Positions 16,350 to 25,233 of a DNA stretch of 41,819 nt are shown piece after piece. A program made the translations under genes and the position numbers. The stretch is from Desulfatitalea sp. BRH_c12 (GTDB lineage: Bacteria; Desulfobacterota; Desulfobacteria; Desulfobacterales; Desulfosarcinaceae). Position 1 is the stretch's first letter, and every line of letters begins with the position of its first letter. The DNA is taken from positions 1-41,819 of the forward strand of contig LADR01000027.1 of assembly GCA_000961655.1 (NCBI GenBank), given 5' to 3'. The notes below the pieces were generated by a model that had not been told where the DNA came from, did not search any database, and was given only the letters and a program-made list of their open reading frames with translations.

Positions 16350-17024
16350 TCAAAACTGCCGCAAGCGGCGCCGGAAGACGATCGGCGGCCGAAAAAAGTA
16401 GAACAGCGGCGCGCTCCAGATATGCACCAGGCGGCTGAACGGTGAAAATGCGAGCAGGGCCCAGGCCGCTATGACGTGCAACTGGTAGCCCAGGGGGACC
16501 GCCTTCATCAACGTGGCATCGGGCGTGAAAGTGATGATGCCGCGAATCCAGGGCGCCACACTGTACAACACGTTGAAGTGCCCGAACACCACATTGAACA
16601 GCCCTATGCCGATCACTACGACCAAGCCGGCCAGCGTGATCGCATCGTTGCGCGTGGTCACAATTTTCAGGCGCGGCTGGTTCAGCCGCCGCCATCCCAG
16701 CAGCAGCACGCCTGCAAAGGCCGCCACACCCACGGCCAGACCGCTCCAGTAGGCGATAGCCATGTGCCCTTGGGCATCGATGCCGAAAAGGTCAAACACG
16801 CTTTGAGGAATAAGCAGACCCCCGGCATGTCCGAAGACGGTCAAGATAATACCCACATGAAAAAGAACCGATCCTGCCCAAAGGCCTTTTTTGTTCAGGA
16901 ACTCACTGGAACGGGCGTTCCAGCCAAAGCGGTCGGTCACATAGCGATAGGCATGCCCGACGACGAACGTGGTCAGGCACACGTACGGGAAAACGGTGAA
17001 GATGAACGTATACCAAAGGTCCAT
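16350..17024 (-). CDS. narI: Respiratory nitrate reductase gamma subunit NarI
   Basis: This 224-residue membrane cytochrome b has five helices and oxidises quinol, passing electrons through two haems to NarH. The axial haem ligands are visible: His56 and His66 in the second helix (FHVGIILTVFGHAG) and His183 and His201 near the end (YQLHVIAAWAL, SRLVHIW). The first pair has the same numbers as in E. coli NarI. GGAGG lies six bases before the ATG. The gene follows narJ by 24 bases. The length is normal. It anchors the NarGH catalytic dimer on the cytoplasmic side of the inner membrane. Confidence 0.95.
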   Translation of the reverse strand: MDLWYTFIFTVFPYVCLTTFVVGHAYRYVTDRFGWNARSSEFLNKKGLWAGSVLFHVGIILTVFGHAGGLLIPQSVFDLFGIDAQGHMAIAYWSGLAVGVAAFAGVLLLGWRRLNQPRLKIVTTRNDAITLAGLVVVIGIGLFNVVFGHFNVLYSVAPWIRGIITFTPDATLMKAVPLGYQLHVIAAWALLAFSPFSRLVHIWSAPLFYFFRPPIVFRRRLRQF

Positions 17025-17048
17025 TTTGATCCTCCTCGTGCTCGGGAG

Positions 17049-17600
17049 TCAGACCGACGCTTGGGCGCGGTCATCCGGCCTGTCTGTTGCGGCCGCTATG
17101 CAGGCCAATGGCCGCAGCAGCGCCGCATATGCCGGCGAAATTTTTTCCAGGCCCGCCACCAGGGTGGCGGTGGCCCGCAGGCATTGCCACACCGGGATAA
17201 GGGTTACCGGCCGGGGTTGGATCGCCAGAAATTCGAGCAGCAGCGGCAGATAATCGGGCAGTTCCCCGGTGATGCGCGCCCAGCCGGCCTGATCGTAGGC
17301 CTGTTGCAGCCGTGCCAGGGCCGCGGCTCTTTTTTCGTTATCGCCATAGGCGTGATAGGTCAGATTGAGCGTCGTGTCCGGGTGCATGTCAAACGCGGCC
17401 GTGAAGTTCTCCTGCAGTCGGATGGCCGCATGGCCGCCGAGGTAGGCCAAAAAATCAGCGATTGCCGTTTTGATGTCGCTGTCCGGCAGCTGCTTTGCCG
17501 CGGCCGCGATCTCGTCCAGGTGATTCAGCAGGTCATCGTCCGGATAGTGCAACAACACGGACAGCACCCTCAATGCATCGGCAGGCGGGGCGGTCGTCAT
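17049..17600 (-). CDS. narJ: Nitrate reductase assembly chaperone NarJ
   Basis: The 183-residue soluble helical protein of the NarJ/DmsD-TorD type helps insert molybdenum cofactor into NarG and holds the NarGH complex before membrane attachment. Visible motifs are LRVLSVLLHYPDDDLLNHL at the N-terminus, DMHPDTTLNLTYHAYGD near residue 95 and LPDYLPLLLEFLA near 130. The start is the ATG at 17600, which overlaps the narH stop (ATGA) and follows GGAG by about seven bases; an upstream in-frame ATG would overlap narH further without a ribosome site. It is not a subunit of the mature enzyme. Confidence 0.92.
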   Translation of the reverse strand: MTTAPPADALRVLSVLLHYPDDDLLNHLDEIAAAAKQLPDSDIKTAIADFLAYLGGHAAIRLQENFTAAFDMHPDTTLNLTYHAYGDNEKRAAALARLQQAYDQAGWARITGELPDYLPLLLEFLAIQPRPVTLIPVWQCLRATATLVAGLEKISPAYAALLRPLACIAAATDRPDDRAQASV

Positions 17601-19021
17601 AAGGCATCTCCGAAGCCACATCCGCCCTGACGGGCATGAAGGGTTTTGTCGAGCACCGGCGCGGTGGGCAGCACGAAGCGTTCGGCCAGACCGCCAAGGG
17701 CCAACAGGCGATAGATCTTTTCCACTGTGGCCGTATCGAGTCCCACGGCATCCAGCACCTGGGTGTCGGTGCGCTGTTCCACCCGTTGCGTCCGCATGTA
17801 CTGGCGCATGGCCGCCAGGCGTCGCAGGGCCAGCCGGACCGGCGCTTCATCGCCCGCGGTCAGCAGGTTGGCCAGGTAGGTCACCGGAATGCGCATGCGG
17901 TCGATCAGCTCCCCGGTGGCTGCCGGGTCATCCACCTGACTGCTGATCGGGCTCAAGGGCGGCACATACCACACCATGGGCAGCGTGCGAAATTCGGGGT
18001 GCAGCGGCAGGGCCAGATGCCACTGCCGGATCAGCATATCCACCGGCGAGCGGCGGGCCGCGGCCATCATGTTGGGGGCAATGCCTTGCGTTGCGGCGGC
18101 GCGCTGGACGTCCGGGTCTTCGGGGTCGAGCAGGATGTCCAGATGGGCGGGGTAGACATCCCGGTCGCGCGGTGCGGCCGCGGCTTGCGCGATGCGGTCC
18201 GCATCGTAGAGCAAAATGCCCACATAGCGGATGCGACCCACGCAGCTATGCGCGCACAAGGTCGTGGTGCCGGCCTCGATCCGCGGGTAGCAGAAGATGC
18301 ACTTTTCGGCGCGGCCGGTTTTCCAGTTGAAATAGACCTTCTTGTAGGGGCATCCCGATACGCAGTAGCGCCAGCCCCGGCAGCGCTCCTGGTCGACCAG
18401 CACGATGCCGTCCTCATCGCGCTTGTACAGGGCTCCCGACGGGCACGAAGCCACGCAGGCCGGGTTGAGGCAGTGTTCGCACAGGCGCGGTAGCCAGAAC
18501 ATGAAGACATTGCGGAACTGCATGTAGGTCTGGATGTCCAGATTCTTGAAATTGGCATCACCGGGACCGGTTTCGGTCAGTCCGGCCAGATCGTCCTCCC
18601 AGTTGGGTCCCCATTTGACAGCCATGTGCTCGCCGGTCAATTGCGAGTGCGGGCGAATGGCGGGTTGGTGCTTGCGCTGGGGGCTGTTGATCAGGTGACC
18701 GTAGTCGTAATCCCACGGTTCGTAATACGCGTCGATGACCGGCAGATCGGGATTGTGAAAGATGTTCAGCCCCTTGTGCACCTGACCGCCGGCTGTCAGC
18801 CGCAGGCGTCCGCCCTTGAGGGTCCAGCCGCCGCGGTGGATCTGCTGGTTTTCCCACTTTTTGGGATAGCCGATGCCCGGCTTGCATTCGACGTTGTTGA
18901 ACCACATGTATTCGGCGCCCTGACGGTTGGTCCACACGTTTTTGCAAGGAATGCTGCACGTGTGACAACCGATGCACTTGTCCAGGTTCAACACCATGGC
19001 GTATTGCGCCTTAATTTTCAT
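17597..19021 (-). CDS. narH: Respiratory nitrate reductase beta subunit NarH
   Basis: The 474-residue electron-transfer subunit holds three [4Fe-4S] clusters and one [3Fe-4S] cluster. The four cysteine groups are visible: CIGCHTCSIPC (Cys16, 19, 22, 26, numbered as in E. coli), CEHCLNPACVASCP, CRGWRYCVSGCP and CIFCYPRIEAG followed by CAHSC. The Trp in the third group replaces a cysteine and marks the [3Fe-4S] site. The start at 19021 (MKIKAQ) lies inside the last codons of narG, an 11-base overlap that implies translational coupling. The stop overlaps narJ. The C-terminal region (about 330-474) is the normal NarH extension. Confidence 0.95.
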   Translation of the reverse strand: MKIKAQYAMVLNLDKCIGCHTCSIPCKNVWTNRQGAEYMWFNNVECKPGIGYPKKWENQQIHRGGWTLKGGRLRLTAGGQVHKGLNIFHNPDLPVIDAYYEPWDYDYGHLINSPQRKHQPAIRPHSQLTGEHMAVKWGPNWEDDLAGLTETGPGDANFKNLDIQTYMQFRNVFMFWLPRLCEHCLNPACVASCPSGALYKRDEDGIVLVDQERCRGWRYCVSGCPYKKVYFNWKTGRAEKCIFCYPRIEAGTTTLCAHSCVGRIRYVGILLYDADRIAQAAAAPRDRDVYPAHLDILLDPEDPDVQRAAATQGIAPNMMAAARRSPVDMLIRQWHLALPLHPEFRTLPMVWYVPPLSPISSQVDDPAATGELIDRMRIPVTYLANLLTAGDEAPVRLALRRLAAMRQYMRTQRVEQRTDTQVLDAVGLDTATVEKIYRLLALGGLAERFVLPTAPVLDKTLHARQGGCGFGDAL

Positions 19022-22000
19022 ACCATTCCACCTTTCCAGCCTTGCGCACGATGATCGACTCGTCGCGCTGGGCCCCGATGGGTCCATAATAGTTGAAGCC
19101 GTAGCTCAACTGGGCATAGCCGCCGATCATGTGGGTAGGCTTGACCAGGATGCGCGTCACGCTGTTGTGGGTGCCCCCGCGTTTGCCGGATATCTTCGAT
19201 CCCGGCGTGTTGATCAGCCGCTCCTGGGCATGGTACATGAACGCCTTGCCGGGCGGGATACGCGGGCTGACCACGGCTTTGGCCATCACCACCCCGTTGA
19301 CGTTGAAACACTCCAGCCAGTCATTGTCCCGGACACCTATTTTTCCGGCGTCCGCGTCGTTGATCCAGATGGCTTCGCCGCCACGGAACAGGGTCAGCAT
19401 GGTCAGGGTATCGGAATAGGTGCTGTGGATCGACCACTTGGAATGCGGGGTCAGGTAGTTGAGCACGATCTCGCGTTGCGGGTCCCGCTTTACGCCGCCG
19501 GGCTGATCGACCGTCATATCCAACGGCGGCCGATAGACAGGCAACTGCTCGCCGAAGTCGCGCATCCAGGGATGGTCCTGGTAGAACTGGGCCCGGCCGG
19601 TGAGGGTGCGAAACGGCACTTTCTCCTCGATGTTGATCACAAATGGCGAATAGCGCCGACTCTCGGACTCGATGCCGCTCCAGATCGGCGAGGTGATGAT
19701 CTTGCGCGGCTGGACGGTCAGGTCGTCGAAACGGTAGCGCTCGCCTTCACGGCGCAGGCTCAGGTGGCGCAGATCGAGGCCGGTGCGTCGTTCCACCACC
19801 CCCCAGGACTTGACCGCGGTCGCGCCGTTGGTTTCCGGCGCCAGCATCAGGATGGTTTCGGCGGCCTGCTTGGCGGTTTCCATGACCGGCTGGCCCTGGG
19901 CGACCCCTTCGGCCACGGTTCCCAGAGAGGCTTTCAGGGCCGCGACCTCCTCGTCGGCCTTCCACATGATGCCTTTGGAGCCCACGCCCATCGAGGCGGC
20001 CAGGGGGCCCAGGGCGGTCATCTTTTTAAAGGTGTTGGGATAGTCGCGGGTCACTACGGCCAGGTTGGGCATGGTTTTACCTGGCACGGGCGCACATTCG
20101 CCGCGGCGCCAGTCGCGCACTTCGGCCTGTGCGATTTCACCGGGGCTGTCGTGCATCAGGGGCGTGGCGACCAGGTCCTTGACGGTGCCCAGGTGCTCGG
20201 CGGCCAGTTCGGAGAATTTTTCGGCGATGGTCTTGAACTGCTCCCAATTGGTGCGGGTCTCCCAGGGCGGGTCGATGGCCGGGTTGAACGGATGGATGAA
20301 CGGGTGCATGTCGGTGGTGTTCAGGTCATGCATCTCGTACCAGCCGGCGGCCGGCAAAGCGATGTCGGCGTACAGCGCGCTGGTCGACATGCGCAGCTCC
20401 AGGGTGACCAGCAAGTCCAGCTTGCCCTCGGGGGCCGGCTCGCGCCACGTGATCTCTTCAGGGCGCTGGTCGCCGTCGGTGTTGAGCACGGCATGGTCCG
20501 CGCCCAGCAGGTGCTTGAGAAAATATTCGTGGCCCTTGCTGCTGGCGCCCAGCAGGTTGGCCCGCCATAAAAAGAGCATACGCGGGAAATTGGCCGGATG
20601 GTCCGGATCTTCCACGGCAAAATGCAACTCGCCTTGTTTGAGTTTTTCAACCGCGTAGGCCACGATCTCTTCGTCCGTCGTGGCGCCTGCGGCCACGGCC
20701 TCGCGCACCAGGTCGATGGGGTTGCGGTCGAACTGCGGGTATGACGGCAGCCAGCCCAGGCGCGCGGCAATCACGTTGTAGTCGGCCATGTGGCGTGCCG
20801 GCGCCCGGCCGGCCAGGGGCGAGTGGATGGTTGCGGGCCGCAGCGTGTCGTAGCGCCACTGGTCGGTGGCGAAATAGTAGAACGAGGTGCCGTTGTGCTG
20901 GCGCGGCGGGCGCTGCCAGTCCAGGCCAAAGGCCACCTGGGACCAGGCCGCCTGGGGCCGTACCTTCTCCTGGCCCACATAGTGAGCCCAGCCGCCACCG
21001 TTGACCCCCTGGCAACCGCACAAGGTGGTCAGATTGATGATCGTGCGGTAGATCATGTCGCTGTGAAACCAGTGATTGGTGCCGGCGCCTAGAAAAATCA
21101 TGGACTTGCCGCGCGTCTGTTCGGCATTTTGGGCGAATTCGCGTGCCACGCGGATGGCGTCGGCCGCCGGCACACCTGTAATGGCCTCTTGCCAGGCGGG
21201 CGTGAAGGGTTTGGGATCGGTGTCGCCGGCGGGGCTGTCGTCGCCCGTCTGGGGCGCGTTTTCAGGGCGTACGCCCAAGTGGGCGGCCATCAGATCGAAC
21301 ACCGTGGTCACGCGCAGTTCGCCGGTGGGGGTGCTCACGGTCTTGTATGGCACCAGGCCTTTTTTAACCGAGGCCCCGGCGATTTCGAAGATCGGAAAGC
21401 CGACCGTCGTCCATCCGTCCGGCTGGTCCGCAAAACTGAGCAAAGGGTCGATGGGCCGATCCTGCGCCTCCAACTTGAGGTTCCAGCGGCCCTCCTCGTT
21501 CCAGCGAAAGCCGATACTGCCGTTGGGGACCGCAAAACGGCCTTCGGCCGCATCGTATACCACCGTTTTCCATTGGGCATTGTTGTCTTCCAAGCCCAGG
21601 TCCGCGGCACGTAGAAAGCGGCCCGGCGTCTCGATGTCCGCACGCGATTCGAGCGCTACGACGAAAGGCAAATCGGTGTACTGCCGGGCGTAATCCATAA
21701 AATACGGTACCTGGCGCTCAATGTAGAACTCCTTGACGATGACGTGGGTCATGGCCATGGCCAAAGCCCCATCCGTGCCGGCGCGGGCCGGCAGCCAGGT
21801 GTCGGCGAACTTGACGTACTCGGCATAGTCGGGCGCAACGGCCGCCACGCGGGCCCCGCGGTAGCGTGCTTCCGTGTAGAAATGGGCGTCGGGCGTGCGG
21901 GTCATGGGCAGGTTGGTGCCCCACACGATCATGTAAGACGCTTCGTACCAGTCGGCGCTTTCAGGCACGTCGGTCTGCTCGCCCCAGATCTGGGGCGACG

Positions 22001-22703
22001 CCGGCGGCAGATCGCAGTACCAATCGTAGAAGCTGATCATGCTGGCGCCGATCAATGAGAGAAAGCGCGCTCCCGACGCATAGCACACCATGGACATGGC
22101 CGGAATCGGCGAGAACCCGAAGATGCGGTCCGGGCCATGCTTTTTGATGGTGTGAACCAGGGCCGCGGCAATCAGGGTGGCGGCCTCGTCCCAGCCCACG
22201 CGCACAAAACCGCCTTTGCCGCGCGCCTGCTGGAAACGGCGGCGCTTCTCTTCATCGTCGACAATGCCCTCCCAGGCGGCCACCGGGTCGCTGTTGCCGG
22301 CCAGGGCTTCGCGATACATCTGCAGCAGGCCTGAGCGCACCAGGGGATGTTTCAGGCGCACCGGGCTGTAGGTGTACCACGAATAAGTGGCCCCGCGCGG
22401 GCAGCCGCGCGGTTCATGATTGGGGAAGCCCTCGCCGCAGTCCGGATAGTCGGTGGCCTGGGTTTCCCACACCAGGATGCCGTCCTTGACATAGACATCC
22501 CACGAGCACGAGCCGGTGCAGTTGACGCCGTGGGTCGAGCGCACTTTTTTGTCGTACTGCCAGCGCCGGCGGTACAGGTCCTCCCATTCGCGCTGGCCGC
22601 AACGCGTCTGTGACCATTGGTCTGCGCTGTTTTCTTCGCGGCAGTCGTACGCGGGTCCCTTGGGTCGGAAAAAGCGTAGCCGGTTCAAGAAACCGTCGGC
22701 CAT
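19011..22703 (-). CDS. narG: Respiratory nitrate reductase alpha subunit NarG
   Basis: This 1230-residue molybdopterin enzyme reduces nitrate to nitrite. It has the FS0 iron-sulphur ligands His58, Cys62, Cys66 and Cys101 (HGVNCTGSC, GCPRGA) and the molybdenum ligand Asp231 in DWYCDLPPASPQIWGEQTD. All five sit nine residues beyond the E. coli NarG positions, so alignment is without gaps there. The N-terminus (MADGFLNRLRFFRPKG) lacks a twin-arginine signal, so the active site faces the cytoplasm. GGGAGG precedes the ATG by seven bases. It heads narGHJI and two further membrane genes. Its presence shows nitrate respiration, which is less common in the lineage proposed for this genome. Confidence 0.97.
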   Translation of the reverse strand: MADGFLNRLRFFRPKGPAYDCREENSADQWSQTRCGQREWEDLYRRRWQYDKKVRSTHGVNCTGSCSWDVYVKDGILVWETQATDYPDCGEGFPNHEPRGCPRGATYSWYTYSPVRLKHPLVRSGLLQMYREALAGNSDPVAAWEGIVDDEEKRRRFQQARGKGGFVRVGWDEAATLIAAALVHTIKKHGPDRIFGFSPIPAMSMVCYASGARFLSLIGASMISFYDWYCDLPPASPQIWGEQTDVPESADWYEASYMIVWGTNLPMTRTPDAHFYTEARYRGARVAAVAPDYAEYVKFADTWLPARAGTDGALAMAMTHVIVKEFYIERQVPYFMDYARQYTDLPFVVALESRADIETPGRFLRAADLGLEDNNAQWKTVVYDAAEGRFAVPNGSIGFRWNEEGRWNLKLEAQDRPIDPLLSFADQPDGWTTVGFPIFEIAGASVKKGLVPYKTVSTPTGELRVTTVFDLMAAHLGVRPENAPQTGDDSPAGDTDPKPFTPAWQEAITGVPAADAIRVAREFAQNAEQTRGKSMIFLGAGTNHWFHSDMIYRTIINLTTLCGCQGVNGGGWAHYVGQEKVRPQAAWSQVAFGLDWQRPPRQHNGTSFYYFATDQWRYDTLRPATIHSPLAGRAPARHMADYNVIAARLGWLPSYPQFDRNPIDLVREAVAAGATTDEEIVAYAVEKLKQGELHFAVEDPDHPANFPRMLFLWRANLLGASSKGHEYFLKHLLGADHAVLNTDGDQRPEEITWREPAPEGKLDLLVTLELRMSTSALYADIALPAAGWYEMHDLNTTDMHPFIHPFNPAIDPPWETRTNWEQFKTIAEKFSELAAEHLGTVKDLVATPLMHDSPGEIAQAEVRDWRRGECAPVPGKTMPNLAVVTRDYPNTFKKMTALGPLAASMGVGSKGIMWKADEEVAALKASLGTVAEGVAQGQPVMETAKQAAETILMLAPETNGATAVKSWGVVERRTGLDLRHLSLRREGERYRFDDLTVQPRKIITSPIWSGIESESRRYSPFVINIEEKVPFRTLTGRAQFYQDHPWMRDFGEQLPVYRPPLDMTVDQPGGVKRDPQREIVLNYLTPHSKWSIHSTYSDTLTMLTLFRGGEAIWINDADAGKIGVRDNDWLECFNVNGVVMAKAVVSPRIPPGKAFMYHAQERLINTPGSKISGKRGGTHNSVTRILVKPTHMIGGYAQLSYGFNYYGPIGAQRDESIIVRKAGKVEWYEN

Positions 22704-22718
22704 GGCACACCTCCCTAA

Positions 22719-22800
22719 ACCGGCTGCGCCGGCGTTGAAAGTGGAACGTTGAAAGTAGAAAGGGACGGTATTCTGTCGCTGATAGCCCCTATGGCTAGTA
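22719..22800 (-). promoter_or_regulatory. narG leader region with two small hairpins and an R4-like trace
   Basis: The gap between narG and the amidotransferase gene holds CCGGC-tgc-GCCGG (22720-22732) and TAGCC/GGCTA (22785-22799), plus a stretch GAAAGGGACGGTATTCTGTCG resembling the R4 core (split here as AAAGGGA, GGTATTCTGTCG). No FNR-type box or clear promoter hexamers were recognised in this gap, so the operon may be read from upstream. Confidence 0.35.
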
Positions 22801-22844
22801 CACCTTACTTCATAAAGCTGGATGTCTCTAAGCTGTTAAACGGT

Positions 22845-23552
22845 CTATAGTGCAAGAGGCCCTGGATGGGTAAGGGCGTCCAATGCTTTTTCCATGATCA
22901 TGTTGATGTGCTGAAAGCGTCGCCAATCGGCCAGCATGGCGGCCGGGTCCTGGACGTAGGCCGAGTTGTCCAACTCCGGGCGGCAGTTGTCGATCAGGGC
23001 CGCTGCGGATTGGGGCGTGGTTTCCAGGTGGAACTGCAATCCCACCATGCGGTTGTCGATGATGAAACCCTGGTTGGGGCAGGCCTGGCTCGCCCCCAGG
23101 GGCACGGCCCCGGCCGGTAGATCGAACGTGTCGCCGTGCCAGTGGAAGGCATCGAAGACCGGGGGCAGGACATCGCGCAGCACGGTAGTCTGTACTGGGT
23201 CGGCGCGGGTGACGGGGAACCAGCCAATTTCGCGGTGCCGGTTTGGGGTGACGGCGGCGCCGGCTGCATGCGCCATTAACTGGGCTCCCAGGCAGATGCC
23301 CAGAACGGTTTTGTCTAAGGCCATCGTGGCTGAGATGAACCTTCTCTCGCTGGCCAGCCAGGGGTAGCGTGCATCGTCATGGACCCCCATGGGGCCGCCC
23401 ATGATGACCAGCGCGTCGAACGCCTCCGGGTCCGGCAATGGCTCTTCCCGGTACAGACGGGTGACGCTCAGCGGGTGGCCGTTGCGGGCCAGATAAGGCG
23501 CCATGCTGCCGACATTTTCAAAAGGGACGTGGTAGAGGGCATGGACTCGCAA
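22845..23552 (-). CDS. Type 1 glutamine amidotransferase (stand-alone GATase domain)
   Basis: The 235-residue protein has a class I glutamine amidotransferase fold: MGGPMGVHDD (51-60), nucleophile Cys87 in GICLGAQL, and His175/Glu177 in LQFHLE, completing the catalytic triad. It resembles the GMP-synthase-like stand-alone amidotransferases; no synthetase domain is attached or adjacent, so the ammonia acceptor (or gamma-glutamyl substrate) is unknown. Translation most likely starts at TTG (23550-23552), five bases after AAGGAGG; the nearby ATG overlaps that site and is out of frame. It lies 141 bases upstream of narG on the same strand and might be cotranscribed with it. Confidence 0.85.
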   Translation of the reverse strand: MRVHALYHVPFENVGSMAPYLARNGHPLSVTRLYREEPLPDPEAFDALVIMGGPMGVHDDARYPWLASERRFISATMALDKTVLGICLGAQLMAHAAGAAVTPNRHREIGWFPVTRADPVQTTVLRDVLPPVFDAFHWHGDTFDLPAGAVPLGASQACPNQGFIIDNRMVGLQFHLETTPQSAAALIDNCRPELDNSAYVQDPAAMLADWRRFQHINMIMEKALDALTHPGPLAL

Positions 23553-23743
23553 TCATACCTCCTTGAACGGTTGGATGCTTGATCAGAACGCGGAATGTGA
23601 GTTCTTCGAAAAAGGATAATGGATTGCATCGACAGGACACGCTCTCGCAGCGCTGGGGTATCGCTTGCGCTGGAGGTCGCCTGCATGGCCGGTCGGCACA
23701 AAGCGGAACATGACTAAAGATACACGAAATTTATAATAAGAAA

Positions 23744-23757
23744 TTGACCTGAATCAA
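23744..23757 (-). promoter_or_regulatory. Candidate FNR/CRP-family box upstream of the amidotransferase gene
   Basis: TTGACCTGAATCAA differs at one position from the FNR-type palindrome TTGAT-N4-ATCAA. On the minus strand a possible -10, TATCTT, begins 28.5 bases from the box centre (23722-23717), close to the spacing of class II activated promoters. It would drive the amidotransferase gene and possibly nar. The surrounding 50 bases are unusually AT-rich. Confidence 0.4.
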
Positions 23758-23799
23758 ATATCAAAAAAAATTATAAGTCAAATGAACAAAAAGAAGCCG

Positions 23800-25233
23800 T
23801 CAGGTTGCCATTTTGCGAGCCAGGGCCATTACCCGTTGGGCACTGCCATTGTCGGTGTACGATCTGAAAATCTGCAGTTTTTCGGCTTCCAGCGATCCTT
23901 CCGCGTGGATTGCCAGCACTTCCTGGTAGGCACCATAGTCGGATGCCGTCAAATCGCGGATGAAATTCATCATCCGCATCCGTTGGGCCGCATCCACGCC
24001 GTTGCGGCCGACCAGGTACTTCTCCAGATAGGGGCGCGTTTCCGGTGCGGTCCAGTCTTCATCGCCGGGGCCGGTGACCAGGATCCCCCCGGCAAGCTCT
24101 TGCAGGTGCTGTACGGCCGTATGGTACCCATGCGCAAAGTGGCTCTTGGCCATGTTGACCATCAACGGGTCGGGCGCGACCTGCCCAGTGGCTTTGGGCA
24201 CACAGCGTTGGGCGGCCTTCTCGGTCAGCGCCCGCAGGGTTTCCGCATAGACGATGAGACTGATCAATTTCTCCCGGACGTGGGTCGCCCCCAGAATGCC
24301 GTTGTAATCCGCAATGGTCGCAGCGGCGCCCACGATCGCGTCCACCAGGGGCAATTTATAGGAAACGGCCGTGAAGCGGTGATACTCGACAAAGGTCAAC
24401 GCCAGTGCACCCGCCCGCCGGGTGTCGCCATCGAGAAAGATTCTGTCGTTCGGTACGAAGACGTCATCGAAGACCGTCATCGTTTCCATCATCTTGTGGC
24501 GGGCGCTGATCGGCCGTTCGCCCGGACGAACGTCGCCATCGCCAAAGGGGCTGGTCAGCAGCTTCACGCCGGGGGTGTTGACCGGCAGGGCAAAGGCAAT
24601 GCTCCAGTCGGCCTCCCGCTCGCTCATTGCCCGCGTGGGCAGTACGATGACTTCATTCACATTGGGCGTTACGGAAGTGTGGATCTTTGCGCCGCGAACG
24701 ACGACACCATCCTCCCGGCGCGCAACAACACGCAAGTAAAGATCGGGATCGGCCTGGTCTGCAGGCCGTTTCACCCGATCGCCCTTCACGTCCGTCTGGG
24801 CCGTGGCGAGCGCCAGATCGTTGTCGCGGCAGTACTCGTAAAACATACGAACGCGCTGGTGGTACACAGGATCGTCCATCTGCGCGGTGACCGCGAGCAG
24901 CGCGAACAACGCATCCGTACCGATCTCCTTGATCAGCACGACCAGGGTGTCGCCTTCCGCCGTTGCCGCCTCGATCAACCTGGAGCGCAAAAGCAGGTCT
25001 TCGGCGTTGGCTGGAATTTTGTAGTAGCGACTGTAGGTCTGTCCGCCCTCGGATACGACAGCCAGATCGCGGTAGGCAGCGCTCTCGGCCATTTCGTAGT
25101 CGATGGCCGCGTGTTTGACTGCTTTGCCCATCACGGGGTGCGCCGTGACATCCGATATGCGCTCACCCCGAAACCAGACCTCGCGGTCGTCGCGGAGCGA
25201 AGCGATGTACTCGTCAGGTGTGCGAAGCGGCAT
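23800..25233 (-). CDS. HpaB/AbfD-superfamily protein lacking the Fe-S cluster ligands
   Basis: This 477-residue protein belongs to the 4-hydroxyphenylacetate 3-hydroxylase (HpaB) superfamily. It has TPDEYIASLRDDREVWFRGE at the N-terminus, TQTDVKGDR-like AQTDVKGDRVKRP (145-157), HTSVTPNVNEVIVLPTR and DDVFVPNDRIFLDGD. In the paralogue at 32608-34095 the cluster ligands are Cys97, Cys101, His286 and Cys293; the matching positions here are Val99, Glu103, His285 and Tyr292, so a [4Fe-4S] cluster cannot be held. It is therefore more like the flavin-using oxygenases, or an isomerase/dehydratase relative of changed function. No flavin reductase gene is adjacent. GGAGG precedes the ATG by six bases. 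It is separate from and divergent to the Liv operon. Confidence 0.85.
   Translation of the reverse strand: MPLRTPDEYIASLRDDREVWFRGERISDVTAHPVMGKAVKHAAIDYEMAESAAYRDLAVVSEGGQTYSRYYKIPANAEDLLLRSRLIEAATAEGDTLVVLIKEIGTDALFALLAVTAQMDDPVYHQRVRMFYEYCRDNDLALATAQTDVKGDRVKRPADQADPDLYLRVVARREDGVVVRGAKIHTSVTPNVNEVIVLPTRAMSEREADWSIAFALPVNTPGVKLLTSPFGDGDVRPGERPISARHKMMETMTVFDDVFVPNDRIFLDGDTRRAGALALTFVEYHRFTAVSYKLPLVDAIVGAAATIADYNGILGATHVREKLISLIVYAETLRALTEKAAQRCVPKATGQVAPDPLMVNMAKSHFAHGYHTAVQHLQELAGGILVTGPGDEDWTAPETRPYLEKYLVGRNGVDAAQRMRMMNFIRDLTASDYGAYQEVLAIHAEGSLEAEKLQIFRSYTDNGSAQRVMALARKMAT

Noticed and set aside
18972-20570. 532-codon plus-strand open frame
   Set aside because: It is antisense to narG and narH, whose cluster ligands are intact; its composition is typical of a shadow frame in GC-rich DNA.
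22840-22865. Sigma-54-like TTGCAC upstream of narG
   Set aside because: The GG-to-GC distance is seven bases instead of ten, so it does not fit the -24/-12 consensus.
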